A stretch of 37,273 nucleotides of DNA, taken from NCBI GenBank assembly GCA_900759385.1, contig CAAEUZ010000065.1:1-37273 (forward strand), in the 5' to 3' direction. The number at the start of each line of letters is the position of its first letter. The stretch's first letter is position 1. The notes beneath the pieces were generated by a model. It saw only the letters and a list, made by a program, of their open reading frames with translations. It did no database searches and was not told where the DNA came from. Positions 8,388 to 16,401 of this stretch are shown piece by piece. Source of the stretch: an uncultured Oscillospiraceae bacterium (GTDB lineage: Bacteria > Bacillota > Clostridia > Oscillospirales > Oscillospiraceae). The position numbers were made by a program, and so were the translations under genes.

Positions 8388-8754
8388 TGTCCACACCCTT
8401 CCGGTACCGGTCGATCATCTCCTGGACCTCGTCGGCCTCCTCCCTGGTCAGCTTCCTGTGCCGGGTAAAGGCGGCGATGAACGCCGGCAGTGAGCCCTCG
8501 AACGTCTTCTCCACCAGCTCGTCAATCTCCGCGGCCTGCACCTCGTCCTTGCTCACCAGCGACGTGACTATCGTGTTCTCATTCTTCAGCACCCCGCGTT
8601 CGCTCAGGCGCTTGATGACCGTATAGGTGGTAGTTGGCTTCCAGCCCAGCTTCTCGCGGCAGAGGGCGACCAGCTCGCTGCTCTTGACCGGCTCGTGCTC
8701 CCAGAGTATCAGGCAGAACCTGTACTCGCTCTCAAAAACCTTGGGTGTACCCAT
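8380..8754 (-). CDS. BlaI/MecI/CopY family transcriptional repressor
   Basis: 124 residues from the ATG at 8754, with AGGAGG 8 bp upstream; an in-frame GTG six bases earlier is too close to that site. It is a winged-helix protein with the family pattern ESEYRFCLILWEHEPVKSSEL, then GWKPTTTYTVIKRLSERGVL as the recognition region, and a C-terminal dimerisation helix ending EVQEMIDRYRKG. Members bind inverted repeats as dimers and are cleaved when the partner sensor is activated. It is the first gene of a two-gene operon with the M56 sensor and sits directly behind two palindromic operators, so it almost certainly represses itself. Confidence 0.93.
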   Translation of the reverse strand: MGTPKVFESEYRFCLILWEHEPVKSSELVALCREKLGWKPTTTYTVIKRLSERGVLKNENTIVTSLVSKDEVQAAEIDELVEKTFEGSLPAFIAAFTRHRKLTREEADEVQEMIDRYRKGVDND

Positions 8755-8765
8755 ATGCACGCCTC

Positions 8766-8806
8766 CTCTAATTCATTAGAGCTCACATATAGTCTAACCG
8801 ATTAGA
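8766..8806 (-). promoter_or_regulatory. Two BlaI-type operators
   Basis: Site 1 (8766-8781) is the perfect palindrome CTCTAATTCATTAGAG. Site 2 (8793-8806) has the same core, TCTAA-CCGA-TTAGA, with the same 4-bp centre. Centre-to-centre distance is 26 bp. Site 2 lies between and over the -35 and -10 boxes, and site 1 lies in the early transcribed region. This is the arrangement expected for BlaI-family repression. Confidence 0.88.
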
Positions 8807-8819
8807 GTCGATATGTCAA
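8791..8819 (-). promoter_or_regulatory. Promoter of the repressor-sensor operon
   Basis: On the minus strand TTGACA (8819-8814) and TAGACT (8796-8791) are 17 bp apart. The operator 8793-8806 overlaps the -10 and the spacer. Confidence 0.8.
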
Positions 8820-8851
8820 GCGCAAATTTCTCCGCCGTACGCGCTGACGAT

Positions 8852-8880
8852 TTGCAAATATAAGGAATCAGTGGTATTAT
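8852..8880 (+). promoter_or_regulatory. Promoter of the ABC exporter genes
   Basis: TTGCAA (8852-8857) and TATTAT (8875-8880) are separated by 17 bp, 25 bp before the ATPase start. It diverges from the BlaI-type promoter, whose -35 is about 33 bp away; the two operators lie on the other side, so control of the exporter by the repressor is not evident. Confidence 0.65.
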
Positions 8881-8904
8881 TCCTTTATACTGGTGGTGAA
8901 GTAT

Positions 8905-9498
8905 ATGGTACGTCTGTCCAACGTGGGCTTCAAGTATGACAAATATGTGTTTGCGCATATCAGCTACACCTTTGAGCGCGGCAGGCTCTACATACTGCAG
9001 GGAGAAAACGGCGTCGGCAAAACAACGCTGGTGCGCGTGATACTAGGGCTGCTTGCCCCTTCCGAGGGCAGCGTCGAGCGCGGCCGCCCCTGTGTAATGA
9101 GCTATCTGCCTGACACGAACGGCATTTACGGCGAATTGACCGTGATGCAGAACATAAGCTTCCGCCTCGGCCTTTACGGCGTCAACGCCTCGCGCATGCG
9201 CCGTGAAATTGACGGATGGCTGGATGATTTCGGGCTCTCCGACGTTAGGAACATCCGTGCGGACAAGCTGTCGCTCGGCACGAGGAAGAAGGCAGCCATA
9301 GCCGCCAGCTGTATCGTCCCGTCCGATCTGCTGGTAATGGATGAGCCGCTGAACGCCCTTGACGCGGATGCGCGCGCCGTGTTCTGCCGGCGCATTGAGC
9401 AGATCTCCGGAAGCGGGCGCACGGTCATATGCATCTCGCACGTCTTTGAACCATGTGTGGGCACAAGGCTGGTCCTCACAGGAGACTCACTGTGCTGA
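8905..9498 (+). CDS. ABC transporter ATP-binding protein
   Basis: 197 residues from the ATG for MVRLSNVGF, with GGTGG about 8 bp upstream; a GTG 12 bp earlier is an alternative. Walker A is GENGVGKTT (33-41), the signature is LSLGT (122-126), Walker B is LLVMDE (142-147) and the switch histidine lies in ISH near residue 181. It is shorter than most importer ATPases, as is common for ABC-2 exporters. It powers the membrane protein encoded next, whose start overlaps the end of this gene by 7 bp. The cargo is unknown; peptides, drugs or lipids are all possible. Confidence 0.88.
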   Translation: MVRLSNVGFKYDKYVFAHISYTFERGRLYILQGENGVGKTTLVRVILGLLAPSEGSVERGRPCVMSYLPDTNGIYGELTVMQNISFRLGLYGVNASRMRREIDGWLDDFGLSDVRNIRADKLSLGTRKKAAIAASCIVPSDLLVMDEPLNALDADARAVFCRRIEQISGSGRTVICISHVFEPCVGTRLVLTGDSLC

Positions 9499-10691
9499 TC
9501 TCACGCTCCCTTCTGAAAAAAGAGGCCATACTGCTCAGCCGTTGCCGGTGGCTGATAATCTGCCTGTCGGTCCCGCTCGTGTTCCCGCTGGCCGCAAACT
9601 TTCTGGCGGCGAATCCGCTTGTACCGCTGGATACAGCTTTTCTCGCCGTCTCTGTCAGCCTGTCCTGTTTCAGCGGCGAGCTGGTATTCCGCGTAACCGC
9701 GGACGAAAGGCGCAGCGGGACGCTGGATGTGCTTCTGACAAGCGGCGCCTGCTGCCGCCTTCTTGTCCTTTGCAAAATATGCCTGCCCGCCCTGCTTGCC
9801 GTCTCCTTCACCCTCGCCGGTCTCGCCGCAAACGATATAGCTGCCGCGCTCATCAGCGGGAGAACGCTGTACTCAGGCGTTTTTTCTCTCCGCAACGGCC
9901 TGGCCGCATTATTCACGGCGGTTATAAGCTCTTCCCTTGAGATTGCCCTGCTTCTGCGCTCACGTCAGGCGCTGCCGCTGCAGAGTCATACGGCCCTGAC
10001 AGCGGCGTTGACCTGCCTTATGACCGTTCTGTTTGCTTTTTGCGGTCGGCTGAGCCCTTTTCTGGCCCCGGCCATATCCCTGCCGCTCTCGTTCGGGGCC
10101 GTGGAGCTGGCAGCGCGCGAGCTGCTATCCTCCCAGGGACGAACCATGCCGTCCGGAAAAAGGCCGGATATTCTCCGCAGCCCCTCCTCACCTGCTGCGG
10201 CTTTGGCGCTGAAGGACCTGTCAGTGATACCGTCATGGCTGAAGCCGCTCGCCAGGTATACGCTGCTCGTTATACTTTGCCTGAGCGGTACGCACATCCC
10301 CGTGCCGATGGCTGCGGCCGTCTGGCTGCTGGCTCTGTCATTCGGCCCTTTTGAGTTCCTCTTCCCCGCTCTCGTGCACGAGATGTCGTCCGGAACAATG
10401 GACGTGCTGCGCACAGCCCTCGGCTCACGGAGTAAGGTCTGCGTCTGCAAGTGTGCGGCAGCGCTGGCCATATCGCAGCCGGCCGTAATAGCCGTTGCCG
10501 TTTCAGCCCGCCCGGCCGGCGCAGCTCTGAGTTGGGCAATCCCGGCGGCGGAGCTGGCTGCCGCGCTGTTCTGTGCGCTCTCCTGCGCCGCCTTCCGCCT
10601 GATGCGCCGTGCGTCCGACGCACGATTTATTCGCTTTGCGCTCTATGCCGTACTGGCCTGCATTTACGCAGCCGCGCTGCTCGTAAGTTGA
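9492..10691 (+). CDS. ABC-2 type permease, tandem-duplicated
   Basis: 399 residues starting at a GTG inside the end of the ATPase gene, with AGGAG 8 bp upstream. The protein is very hydrophobic with about 10-12 predicted spans. The ABC-2 permease signature E-x-x-x-G-T-[LM]-D-V-L appears twice, at about 71-84 (DERRSGTLDVLLTS) and 297-312 (HEMSSGTMDVLRTALG). Each copy follows a membrane pair and precedes a cysteine-containing helix, so the protein looks like two six-span halves joined in one chain. It is the membrane part of the exporter with the preceding ATPase. The substrate is not recognisable. Confidence 0.8.
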   Translation: MLISRSLLKKEAILLSRCRWLIICLSVPLVFPLAANFLAANPLVPLDTAFLAVSVSLSCFSGELVFRVTADERRSGTLDVLLTSGACCRLLVLCKICLPALLAVSFTLAGLAANDIAAALISGRTLYSGVFSLRNGLAALFTAVISSSLEIALLLRSRQALPLQSHTALTAALTCLMTVLFAFCGRLSPFLAPAISLPLSFGAVELAARELLSSQGRTMPSGKRPDILRSPSSPAAALALKDLSVIPSWLKPLARYTLLVILCLSGTHIPVPMAAAVWLLALSFGPFEFLFPALVHEMSSGTMDVLRTALGSRSKVCVCKCAAALAISQPAVIAVAVSARPAGAALSWAIPAAELAAALFCALSCAAFRLMRRASDARFIRFALYAVLACIYAAALLVS

Positions 10692-10695
10692 CATA

Positions 10696-10728
10696 AAAAC
10701 GCCGCAGACAAAATGTCCGCGGCGTTTT
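10696..10728. terminator. Bidirectional terminator between converging genes
   Basis: AAAACGCCGC (10696-10705) pairs perfectly with GCGGCGTTTT (10719-10728), and an inner GACA/TGTC extends the stem. A/T runs on both sides let it serve the plus-strand exporter and the minus-strand acetyltransferase gene, whose stop lies 7 bp away. Confidence 0.88.
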
Positions 10729-10734
10729 GCTTTG

Positions 10735-11361
10735 TCAGAGGCTGTTTATCCAGCGCGTGAGCTCGTCGTGGAATTTCCCCACGTGGACTCCGTCGAGCAG
10801 GCGGTGGTTGAGCTCCAGGCTCAGGTCCAGCAGGTACCTGTCCCCCTCCTGACGCCAGCGCCCCCAGCTGACCCTGGGCACCGAGTCCGAGGGGTTGAGG
10901 TCGCGCTCGTTGGTGAACGCGGTCACGGGGAACCAGGGCAGGCAGGTGAAGTACACCAGCTCGTCCTCGGCCCAGCCGCCGGAGGTGATGAACCCGGTCT
11001 GCTCCGCCGAGCGTGCCTTCGCGCGGCGGCAGAACTCCTCCGGGTCTTCTCCTGCCTCCACCGTCACGATATAGAACAGGTCCGAGCCCGGCCTCAGGTC
11101 GGTGAAGCTGGGTATCAGGCGGTCATGCTTGACTATAACGCCGTTTCGGTCCTTGTAGAGGAAGGCGTCCACGCGCTCCATGGCTTTCGTGACGCCGTAG
11201 ACCATGGCCATATAGAAGGACAGCCCCCGCGCCCTGCACCAGGCGCGCAGCGGCGTAATATCGACCGGAAACGTGAGGGCATAAAACGGGTCGCTCATAC
11301 CGCCGAAAAAGTCGTAATGAGCGCTCCTGGGCCAGGCGGCCTTATCGATCACTGTTGTCAT
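10735..11361 (-). CDS. Chloramphenicol acetyltransferase-family protein
   Basis: 208 residues, the normal size for the trimeric type A CAT fold. The start ITPLRAWCRARGLSFYMAM and the middle FTCLPWFPVTAFTNE match the family. The catalytic histidine lies in NHRLLDGVHVGKF (His186). Classical resistance enzymes read HHAVCDG here; the N-H-R-x-x-D-G form is closer to the DHRxxDG of dihydrolipoamide acyltransferases. Such chromosomal CAT-like proteins are common in Clostridia, and many have not been shown to give resistance; the real acyl acceptor is uncertain. The ATG has GGGGAG 7 bp upstream. The gene is monocistronic. Confidence 0.85.
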   Translation of the reverse strand: MTTVIDKAAWPRSAHYDFFGGMSDPFYALTFPVDITPLRAWCRARGLSFYMAMVYGVTKAMERVDAFLYKDRNGVIVKHDRLIPSFTDLRPGSDLFYIVTVEAGEDPEEFCRRAKARSAEQTGFITSGGWAEDELVYFTCLPWFPVTAFTNERDLNPSDSVPRVSWGRWRQEGDRYLLDLSLELNHRLLDGVHVGKFHDELTRWINSL

Positions 11362-11411
11362 ATGTATCTCCCCTGTACAAAGCCGCCGCGCGGCCGGTTC
11401 TGTTCGGCTAC

Positions 11412-11440
11412 AGTTTAACGTCTTTAGCGGCCGATGTCAA
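11412..11440 (-). promoter_or_regulatory. Promoter of the CAT-like gene
   Basis: On the minus strand TTGACA (11440-11435) and TAAACT (11417-11412) are 17 bp apart. The leader of about 44 nt contains GC-rich self-complementary sequence (about 11382-11400) but no start codon, so no leader peptide is seen. Confidence 0.72.
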
Positions 11441-11492
11441 TCAGCGCCGGGAGTATGCCTCTGACACCGCCGCCCGGGCGGGCATTATAATT

Positions 11493-11522
11493 GCCGCCGC
11501 CTGCAGATTTACAGGCGGCGGC
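11493..11522 (-). terminator. Hairpin after the activase gene pair
   Basis: An 11-bp perfect stem (11493-11503 with 11512-11522) lies 18 bp past the stop codon on the minus strand. An AATTATAAT tract follows rather than a pure T-run, so it may be a terminator or an RNA 3'-end stabiliser. Confidence 0.6.
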
Positions 11523-11539
11523 AGATAGTTGGCGTCCGC

Positions 11540-12859
11540 TCACACTGCCTTACTGAGCGTTTTTTGCTGCGGGGTTTCGACGGTGTGCGGGACTGTGGCG
11601 GATTCGCGCTGTTCAAGGCGCTCGCGGGCTACGGCCAGCATCAGCTTGATGCGGTTTTCCTGGTTTACACGCGTCGCGCCCGGGTCGTAGTCGATGGGGG
11701 TTATATTCGCGGTCGGGTAGAGCTCGCGGATGCGGTTGATGACGCCCTTGCCGCAGATGTGGTTTGGCAGGCAGCCAAAGGGCTGGGCACAGACTATGTT
11801 CTCATACCCGGTCTTGACCAGCTCGACCATCTCCGCGGTGAGCAGCCAGCCCTCGCCCATCTTGTCTCCGGTGGATATGACGCCGTCAGCCTGCTTTACC
11901 AGCTCCAGGAAGGGCATGGGCGCGTGGAATCCGTTGTCCTTGAGGGAGTCAAGCATCACCCGCTCTGTCTTGCCGATGATGTTCAGCAACAGGCTTGAGG
12001 CGTTGAGGGTGAGCAGGTTGCCGCCGTACAGCCTGGCGGTCTCGGAGAAGTTATACACGCAGTACTGCACAAAACCCATCAGGCCGGGTATATTCACCTC
12101 GCAGTCCTGGCTGGCCAGGAACTTCTCCAGGTCGTTGTTGCCCAGGGGAGAATACTTGACATAGATCTCGCCGACCACGCCGACCTTGACCTTCGGCACG
12201 CGCTTGACGGGTATGGAGGCGAAATCCGCCGCCATCTGCGGCATATTGGCGCGCACCTCGCGGCTGTGCCAGCCCTTGTCCTCCAGCAGCAGGGCGTACA
12301 GGTGCTTTATCCACTTCTCCTGCATGGCCTCAGCCTCGCCCTTGTTGATCTCATAGGGCTCGGTCTGGGCACGCAGGGTGACCAGCAGGTCGCCGTAATA
12401 CACGACGGAGAGCAGCTTGCGTATCAGCGTGAGCGTCATGGGAAAGCCGCTGTCCTTCTCCAGGCCGGAGAAGTTGAGGCTCACCACCGGCACCTGCCCG
12501 TATCCGGCCTTGACAAGGGCCTTGCGCAGGAGGTGTATGTAGTTCGACGCGCGGCAGCCTCCGCCGGTCTGGGTGATGATGAGCGCCGTGTGGTCCAGGT
12601 CGTATTTGCCGGAGCCCAGCGCGTCAAGGAACTGGCCTATGACCAGCAGGGCGGGATAGCAGGTGTCGTTATGCACATACTTGAGCCCCAGCTCGGCCAC
12701 CTGGCTGCCGCAGTTCTCCAGCAGCTCGCACTGATAGCCGGCCTGCTCCATTATGGCGGCCATGAGACGGAACTGCACGGGGGCCATATTGGGGATCAGT
12801 ATCTTGTGCGTTATCTTCATGTCCGGCGTAAACCGGGGATAAGTAGGTGTCTCGCTCAC
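11540..12859 (-). CDS. 2-hydroxyacyl-CoA dehydratase activase-related protein, C-terminal part (second gene of a split pair)
   Basis: 439 residues starting with GTG, whose GTGA overlaps the stop of the upstream 972-residue gene. It corresponds to the last third of the roughly 1400-residue activase-related proteins common in Clostridia. It begins with a ITHKILIPNMAPVQFRLM segment and contains conserved cysteines in ENCGSQ, NDTCYPALL, GGGCRASNY and QPFGCLPNHICGKG, resembling the cysteine-ligand folds of dehydratase subunits. Such cysteines may hold an iron-sulfur cluster. It presumably forms a complex with the product of the overlapping gene. A final 30-residue Gln/Thr-rich tail looks dispensable. 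The physiological role of this protein class is not well established. Confidence 0.8.
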   Translation of the reverse strand: MSETPTYPRFTPDMKITHKILIPNMAPVQFRLMAAIMEQAGYQCELLENCGSQVAELGLKYVHNDTCYPALLVIGQFLDALGSGKYDLDHTALIITQTGGGCRASNYIHLLRKALVKAGYGQVPVVSLNFSGLEKDSGFPMTLTLIRKLLSVVYYGDLLVTLRAQTEPYEINKGEAEAMQEKWIKHLYALLLEDKGWHSREVRANMPQMAADFASIPVKRVPKVKVGVVGEIYVKYSPLGNNDLEKFLASQDCEVNIPGLMGFVQYCVYNFSETARLYGGNLLTLNASSLLLNIIGKTERVMLDSLKDNGFHAPMPFLELVKQADGVISTGDKMGEGWLLTAEMVELVKTGYENIVCAQPFGCLPNHICGKGVINRIRELYPTANITPIDYDPGATRVNQENRIKLMLAVARERLEQRESATVPHTVETPQQKTLSKAV

Positions 12860-15774
12860 TTGACTTCCTCCTGTCTCTCGTCGAGGGCCGCAAACAGGCT
12901 GCGGAGGCGGATGCGCACCGCGCCAAGGTTGGTTATCTCATCTATCTTCAGCTGGGTATAGAGCTTGCCGCCGTGGTGGAGTATCTCGCGCGTCTCGTCG
13001 GTGGTGATGGCGTCCACTCCGCAGCCGAAGCTCACCAGCTGCACCAGGTCCATGTCAGTCTGCGAGCAGCAGTACTTGGCCGCCGCATAGAGCCGGGAGT
13101 GATAAGTCCACTGGTTCAAAACGCCGGTGGGGAACTTCTCCACGTACTGGCTGACGGAGTCCTCCGTCACGACCGCCGCGCCGGAACGGGTTATGAGGGT
13201 ATCTATGCCGTGGTTGACCTCCGGGTCCACGTGGTAAGGCCGCCCGGCAAGGACGATTATGCGCCTGCCCTCCCGGCGGGCCTCGTCGATTATCTCCCGA
13301 CCGCGGGCGCGTATCTGGTCCATATGGTGCTGGTATTCGGCATAGGCGGCGTCCGCAGCGGCCTTGACGTCGGATTTCGTGATATCCGGGAAATGGGCGG
13401 AAATCGCCTTGTGTGCCTTGGCCACGAAGTCCTTCGGGCGGTGCAGGCCGATGTAGTCGCAGATGAAGTCCACGCTCTCCAGCTCGGCGCAGTTGCCGGC
13501 CAAAACCTCCGGATAATAGGCCACCACGGGGCAGTTATAGTGGTTGTCGCCCAGATGCTCGTCCAGGTTGTAGGTCATGCAGGGATAGAATATGGCATCC
13601 ACGCCCATGTTGACCAGGGAGCGGATATGCCCGTGCGCCAGTTTGGCCGGGAAGCACACCGTGTCGCTGGGTATTGTCGCCTGGCCGCTCAGGTAAAGGC
13701 TGCGGCTGGACATGGGGCTGTGGTACACCGTGAAGCCAAGCCTGGTGAAGAAGGTATGCCAGAACGGGAAGAGCTCCCACATATTGAGCGTGAGCGGGAT
13801 GCCTATCCTGCCGCGCCCGCCCTTGACAGGCTTGTAGGACAGGATCAGCCTGCGCTTGTACTCGTAGAGGTTGAGCTCGCCGGTGTCGGCCCTGCCCGTC
13901 ACGGGCCGGTCGCAGCGGTTGCCGCTGATGTACGTCTCCCCGTCGGAGAAGGTGTTGATGGTAAGCTGGCAGTTGTTGCCGCATTTGCCGCAGAGCTCGC
14001 TGCGTGTGAGTTGGGTGAAGCTCTCGAGCTCCGCCGCCGATAGCAGGCTGCTGCTCCCTTCGGCCTTATGTGCGCGGCCGTACAGCGCCGCGCCATAGGC
14101 GCCCATCAGGCCCGCTATGTCCGGCCTGATAACCTCCACGCCCATCTCGTTTTCAAAGGCGCGGAGTACGGCCTCGTTGTAGAATGTGCCGCCCTGCACC
14201 ACTATCTTGCGGCCCAGCTCCTCCGGGGAGGAGGCGCGGATAACCTTGTAGAGCGCGTTGCGCACTACGGATATGGCCAGGCCCGCGGAGATGTTCTCCA
14301 GTGTGGCGCCGTCCTTCTGCGCCTGTTTGACGCTGGAATTCATGAACACTGTGCAGCGGCTGCCCAGGTCCACCGGCCGGTCGGCAAACAGGCCCAGGCG
14401 GGCAAACTCCTCCACCCCATAGCCCAGGGCCTGGGCGAAGGTCTGCAGGAAGCTGCCGCAGCCGGAGGAACAGGCCTCGTTAAGGAATATATCGCTGATA
14501 GCGCCGTCGGCTATCTTGAAGCACTTCATGTCCTGGCCGCCGATATCGATTATGAAGTCCACGTCGGGCAGGAAATGCCGCGCCGCCGTGAAATGCGCCA
14601 CGGTCTCGACAGGGCCGAAGTCCGCGTGGAAAGCGTGCTGCGCCAGTTCCTCGCCGTAGCCAGTGGTGGTGACGGAGCCGACGGTGAGGTGCGGATGTTC
14701 CGTGAGTATGCGCAGCAGCGCGTCGCGTATGAGCGGCACCGGGTTGCCCAGGTTGGGGCGGTAGTCGGTGAAGAGCAGCCTGCCCTCTTCGTCTATGACA
14801 GCCAGCTTAACCGTGGTGGAGCCGGAATCTATGCCTATGTGCACCCTGCCGCCGTATGAATCCGGAAAGTCTGCGCGCGCCACCCTGGCGCGGTCATGCC
14901 TGGCCCTGAATTCGTCGTAATCCGCCCGGGACTTGAAGAGCGGCGGCATGGAGCGGTAGTTGGCGCTCGCACCGCGGCGGCGCATCCTGTCGGCGACCTC
15001 GTTGAGGTCAAACTCGCCGTCGGAGTAAAACGCCGCACCCATGGCCACAAAGTAGAGGCTGTTTTTCGGGCACACGCCATTGACGCCCAGCGTGGCGTCA
15101 AAGCTCTCACGCAGGACGTCGGAGAAGGTCAGCGGCCCGCCCAGGTAGAGCACATTGCCCTTGATGGCGCGGCCCTGGGCCAGCCCGGCGATGGTCTGGT
15201 TGACGACCGCCTGATAGATGCTGGCGGAGATGTCCTCCGTGCGCGCGCCCTGGTTGATGAGGGGCTGTATGTCGCTCTTGGCGAACACGCCGCAGCGGGA
15301 AGCGATGGTATAAGTCTTCTCGGCGCGGTGCGCGGCCTCGTTGAGCTCCTCCGCGCTGAGCTTGAGCAGCGTGGCCATCTGGTCGATAAACGCGCCCGTG
15401 CCGCCGGCACAGGAGCCGTTCATGCGCACCTCCATCGCGCCGGTGAGGAACAGTATCTTGGCGTCCTCGCCTCCGAGCTCGATGATGCAGTCCGTTCCGG
15501 GCGCGAGCCGGTTGGCAGCCACACGGGTGGCGAAGACCTCCTGCACGAAGGGCACGCCCACGCTGTCCGCCATGCCCATGCCCGCGCTGCCGGATATGGC
15601 CAGTTTGGCCACCCCGCCGGGCACATACTTGCCGCACACGCGGCGCAGGAGCTCCTCGCTCTTCTCCAATATATGACTGTAATGACGCTCATAATCGCTG
15701 AAGACCAGGTTGCCGCAGTCGTCCAGCACCACACATTTGATAGTAGTAGAGCCAATGTCCAGCCCGACGCGCAA
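12856..15774 (-). CDS. Acyl-CoA dehydratase activase-type ATPase with two BadF/BadG/HgdC domains and a DUF2229 region
   Basis: 972 residues starting with TTG, preceded by GAGGAGG at 8 bp. There are two ASKHA ATPase units: one from residue 1 (GLDIGSTTIK, then GSCAGGTGAFID near 120-131) and one from 311 (HIGIDSGSTTVK, then DIGGQDMK and ACSSGCGSF near 434-442). Known activases are homodimers bridging one [4Fe-4S] cluster and use ATP to push an electron into the dehydratase; here two domains sit in one chain, and the second has the two cysteines (435, 439). A CGKCGNNC cluster near residue 597 and the DUF2229 region (about 640-780) follow. The C-terminal rest continues into the next gene. In this locus it has no dehydratase neighbour. 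Confidence 0.87.
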   Translation of the reverse strand: MRVGLDIGSTTIKCVVLDDCGNLVFSDYERHYSHILEKSEELLRRVCGKYVPGGVAKLAISGSAGMGMADSVGVPFVQEVFATRVAANRLAPGTDCIIELGGEDAKILFLTGAMEVRMNGSCAGGTGAFIDQMATLLKLSAEELNEAAHRAEKTYTIASRCGVFAKSDIQPLINQGARTEDISASIYQAVVNQTIAGLAQGRAIKGNVLYLGGPLTFSDVLRESFDATLGVNGVCPKNSLYFVAMGAAFYSDGEFDLNEVADRMRRRGASANYRSMPPLFKSRADYDEFRARHDRARVARADFPDSYGGRVHIGIDSGSTTVKLAVIDEEGRLLFTDYRPNLGNPVPLIRDALLRILTEHPHLTVGSVTTTGYGEELAQHAFHADFGPVETVAHFTAARHFLPDVDFIIDIGGQDMKCFKIADGAISDIFLNEACSSGCGSFLQTFAQALGYGVEEFARLGLFADRPVDLGSRCTVFMNSSVKQAQKDGATLENISAGLAISVVRNALYKVIRASSPEELGRKIVVQGGTFYNEAVLRAFENEMGVEVIRPDIAGLMGAYGAALYGRAHKAEGSSSLLSAAELESFTQLTRSELCGKCGNNCQLTINTFSDGETYISGNRCDRPVTGRADTGELNLYEYKRRLILSYKPVKGGRGRIGIPLTLNMWELFPFWHTFFTRLGFTVYHSPMSSRSLYLSGQATIPSDTVCFPAKLAHGHIRSLVNMGVDAIFYPCMTYNLDEHLGDNHYNCPVVAYYPEVLAGNCAELESVDFICDYIGLHRPKDFVAKAHKAISAHFPDITKSDVKAAADAAYAEYQHHMDQIRARGREIIDEARREGRRIIVLAGRPYHVDPEVNHGIDTLITRSGAAVVTEDSVSQYVEKFPTGVLNQWTYHSRLYAAAKYCCSQTDMDLVQLVSFGCGVDAITTDETREILHHGGKLYTQLKIDEITNLGAVRIRLRSLFAALDERQEEVK

Positions 15775-15821
15775 AATTAACTCCTCCTCAAGCCGGTGTA
15801 GATAGTCCCGACTAAAAGCAC

Positions 15822-15865
15822 ATTATATAGCGGCAAAAACGAATATTTGTGAACGTTCCGTGAAC
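15822..15865 (-). promoter_or_regulatory. Promoter and putative activator site of the activase genes
   Basis: A TATAAT box (15827-15822, minus strand) lacks a good -35 at the expected place (ACAAAT). Two direct repeats of GTGAAC (plus-strand reading 15849-15854 and 15860-15865), 11 bp apart, overlap and flank the missing -35. This suggests an activator bound on one face of the helix. The rest of 15775-16068 has only the terminator described next. Confidence 0.45.
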
Positions 15866-15889
15866 TCTCCCCGTTTTACGGCAAAAAGC

Positions 15890-15916
15890 AACACCGGGCT
15901 GAAGATGCCCGGTGTT
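15890..15916 (-). terminator. Terminator after the ArsC-like gene
   Basis: AACACCGGGC (15890-15899) pairs perfectly with GCCCGGTGTT (15907-15916). On the minus strand a GC dinucleotide and then TTTTT follow. It ends the operon that begins at rpe, or at least its distal part. Confidence 0.82.
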
Positions 15917-16068
15917 CTCTCAAATAACGCGCTCGGGATTTGCCGCTGCGCCCATATTTAATTCAGCTCCCCGTCAAGTAAAGCGGCCGGCTGCGGCAGC
16001 TATCCTGAACAGCACCGCAGACGTAAAGCGCCGCGGCCTGTCCTTCGTATCCCCCATCCCCTATCAGT

Positions 16069-16401
16069 TCACTCCCAGGTTTTCCAGACCTCCGGGCAGT
16101 AGCCCACCGTGGCCTGCTTCCCGTTTCTCACCACGGGCGTCCTTATGTTGTCCGGGTACTCCAACAGGCGCTCGAGGCGCTCTGCGTCGGAGGCCAGGTA
16201 TTTTATCAGGTCCGCGTCGGGGGCCTTGGGGTCTGTCAGCGCCTCCAGTCCGGTTGCCCGCACCACGCTCTCCAGCTCGCGGCGGCTCATGCCGTAGCGA
16301 GGCAGGTCAATAAACTGGTATTTTATGCGCCGTTCCTTGAAATACCGCTCCGCCTTTTTGCTGTCGAAGCACTTGCTCTTGCCAAAAATCTGTATGTTCA
16401 T
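16069..16401 (-). CDS. ArsC/Spx-family thioredoxin-fold protein
   Basis: 110 residues, typical of the arsenate reductase/Spx/YffB family. The single active-site cysteine lies in GKSKCFDSKKAERYF (Cys11), not CxxC as in redox-active Spx. The C-terminal half has the family's LL-E-YPDNIRTPVVRNGKQATVGY pattern with an arginine in the RTP motif that helps bind oxyanions. True arsenate reductase activity or a regulatory role are both possible, and no ars genes are nearby. The ATG overlaps the stop codon of the dipeptidase gene as ATGA, so the two are translationally coupled. Confidence 0.85.
   Translation of the reverse strand: MNIQIFGKSKCFDSKKAERYFKERRIKYQFIDLPRYGMSRRELESVVRATGLEALTDPKAPDADLIKYLASDAERLERLLEYPDNIRTPVVRNGKQATVGYCPEVWKTWE

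Noticed and set aside
11382..11411. Leader peptide or attenuator for the CAT-like gene
   Set aside because: The short leader has GC-rich self-complementarity but no start codon and no T-run, so induction by translation attenuation is not supported.
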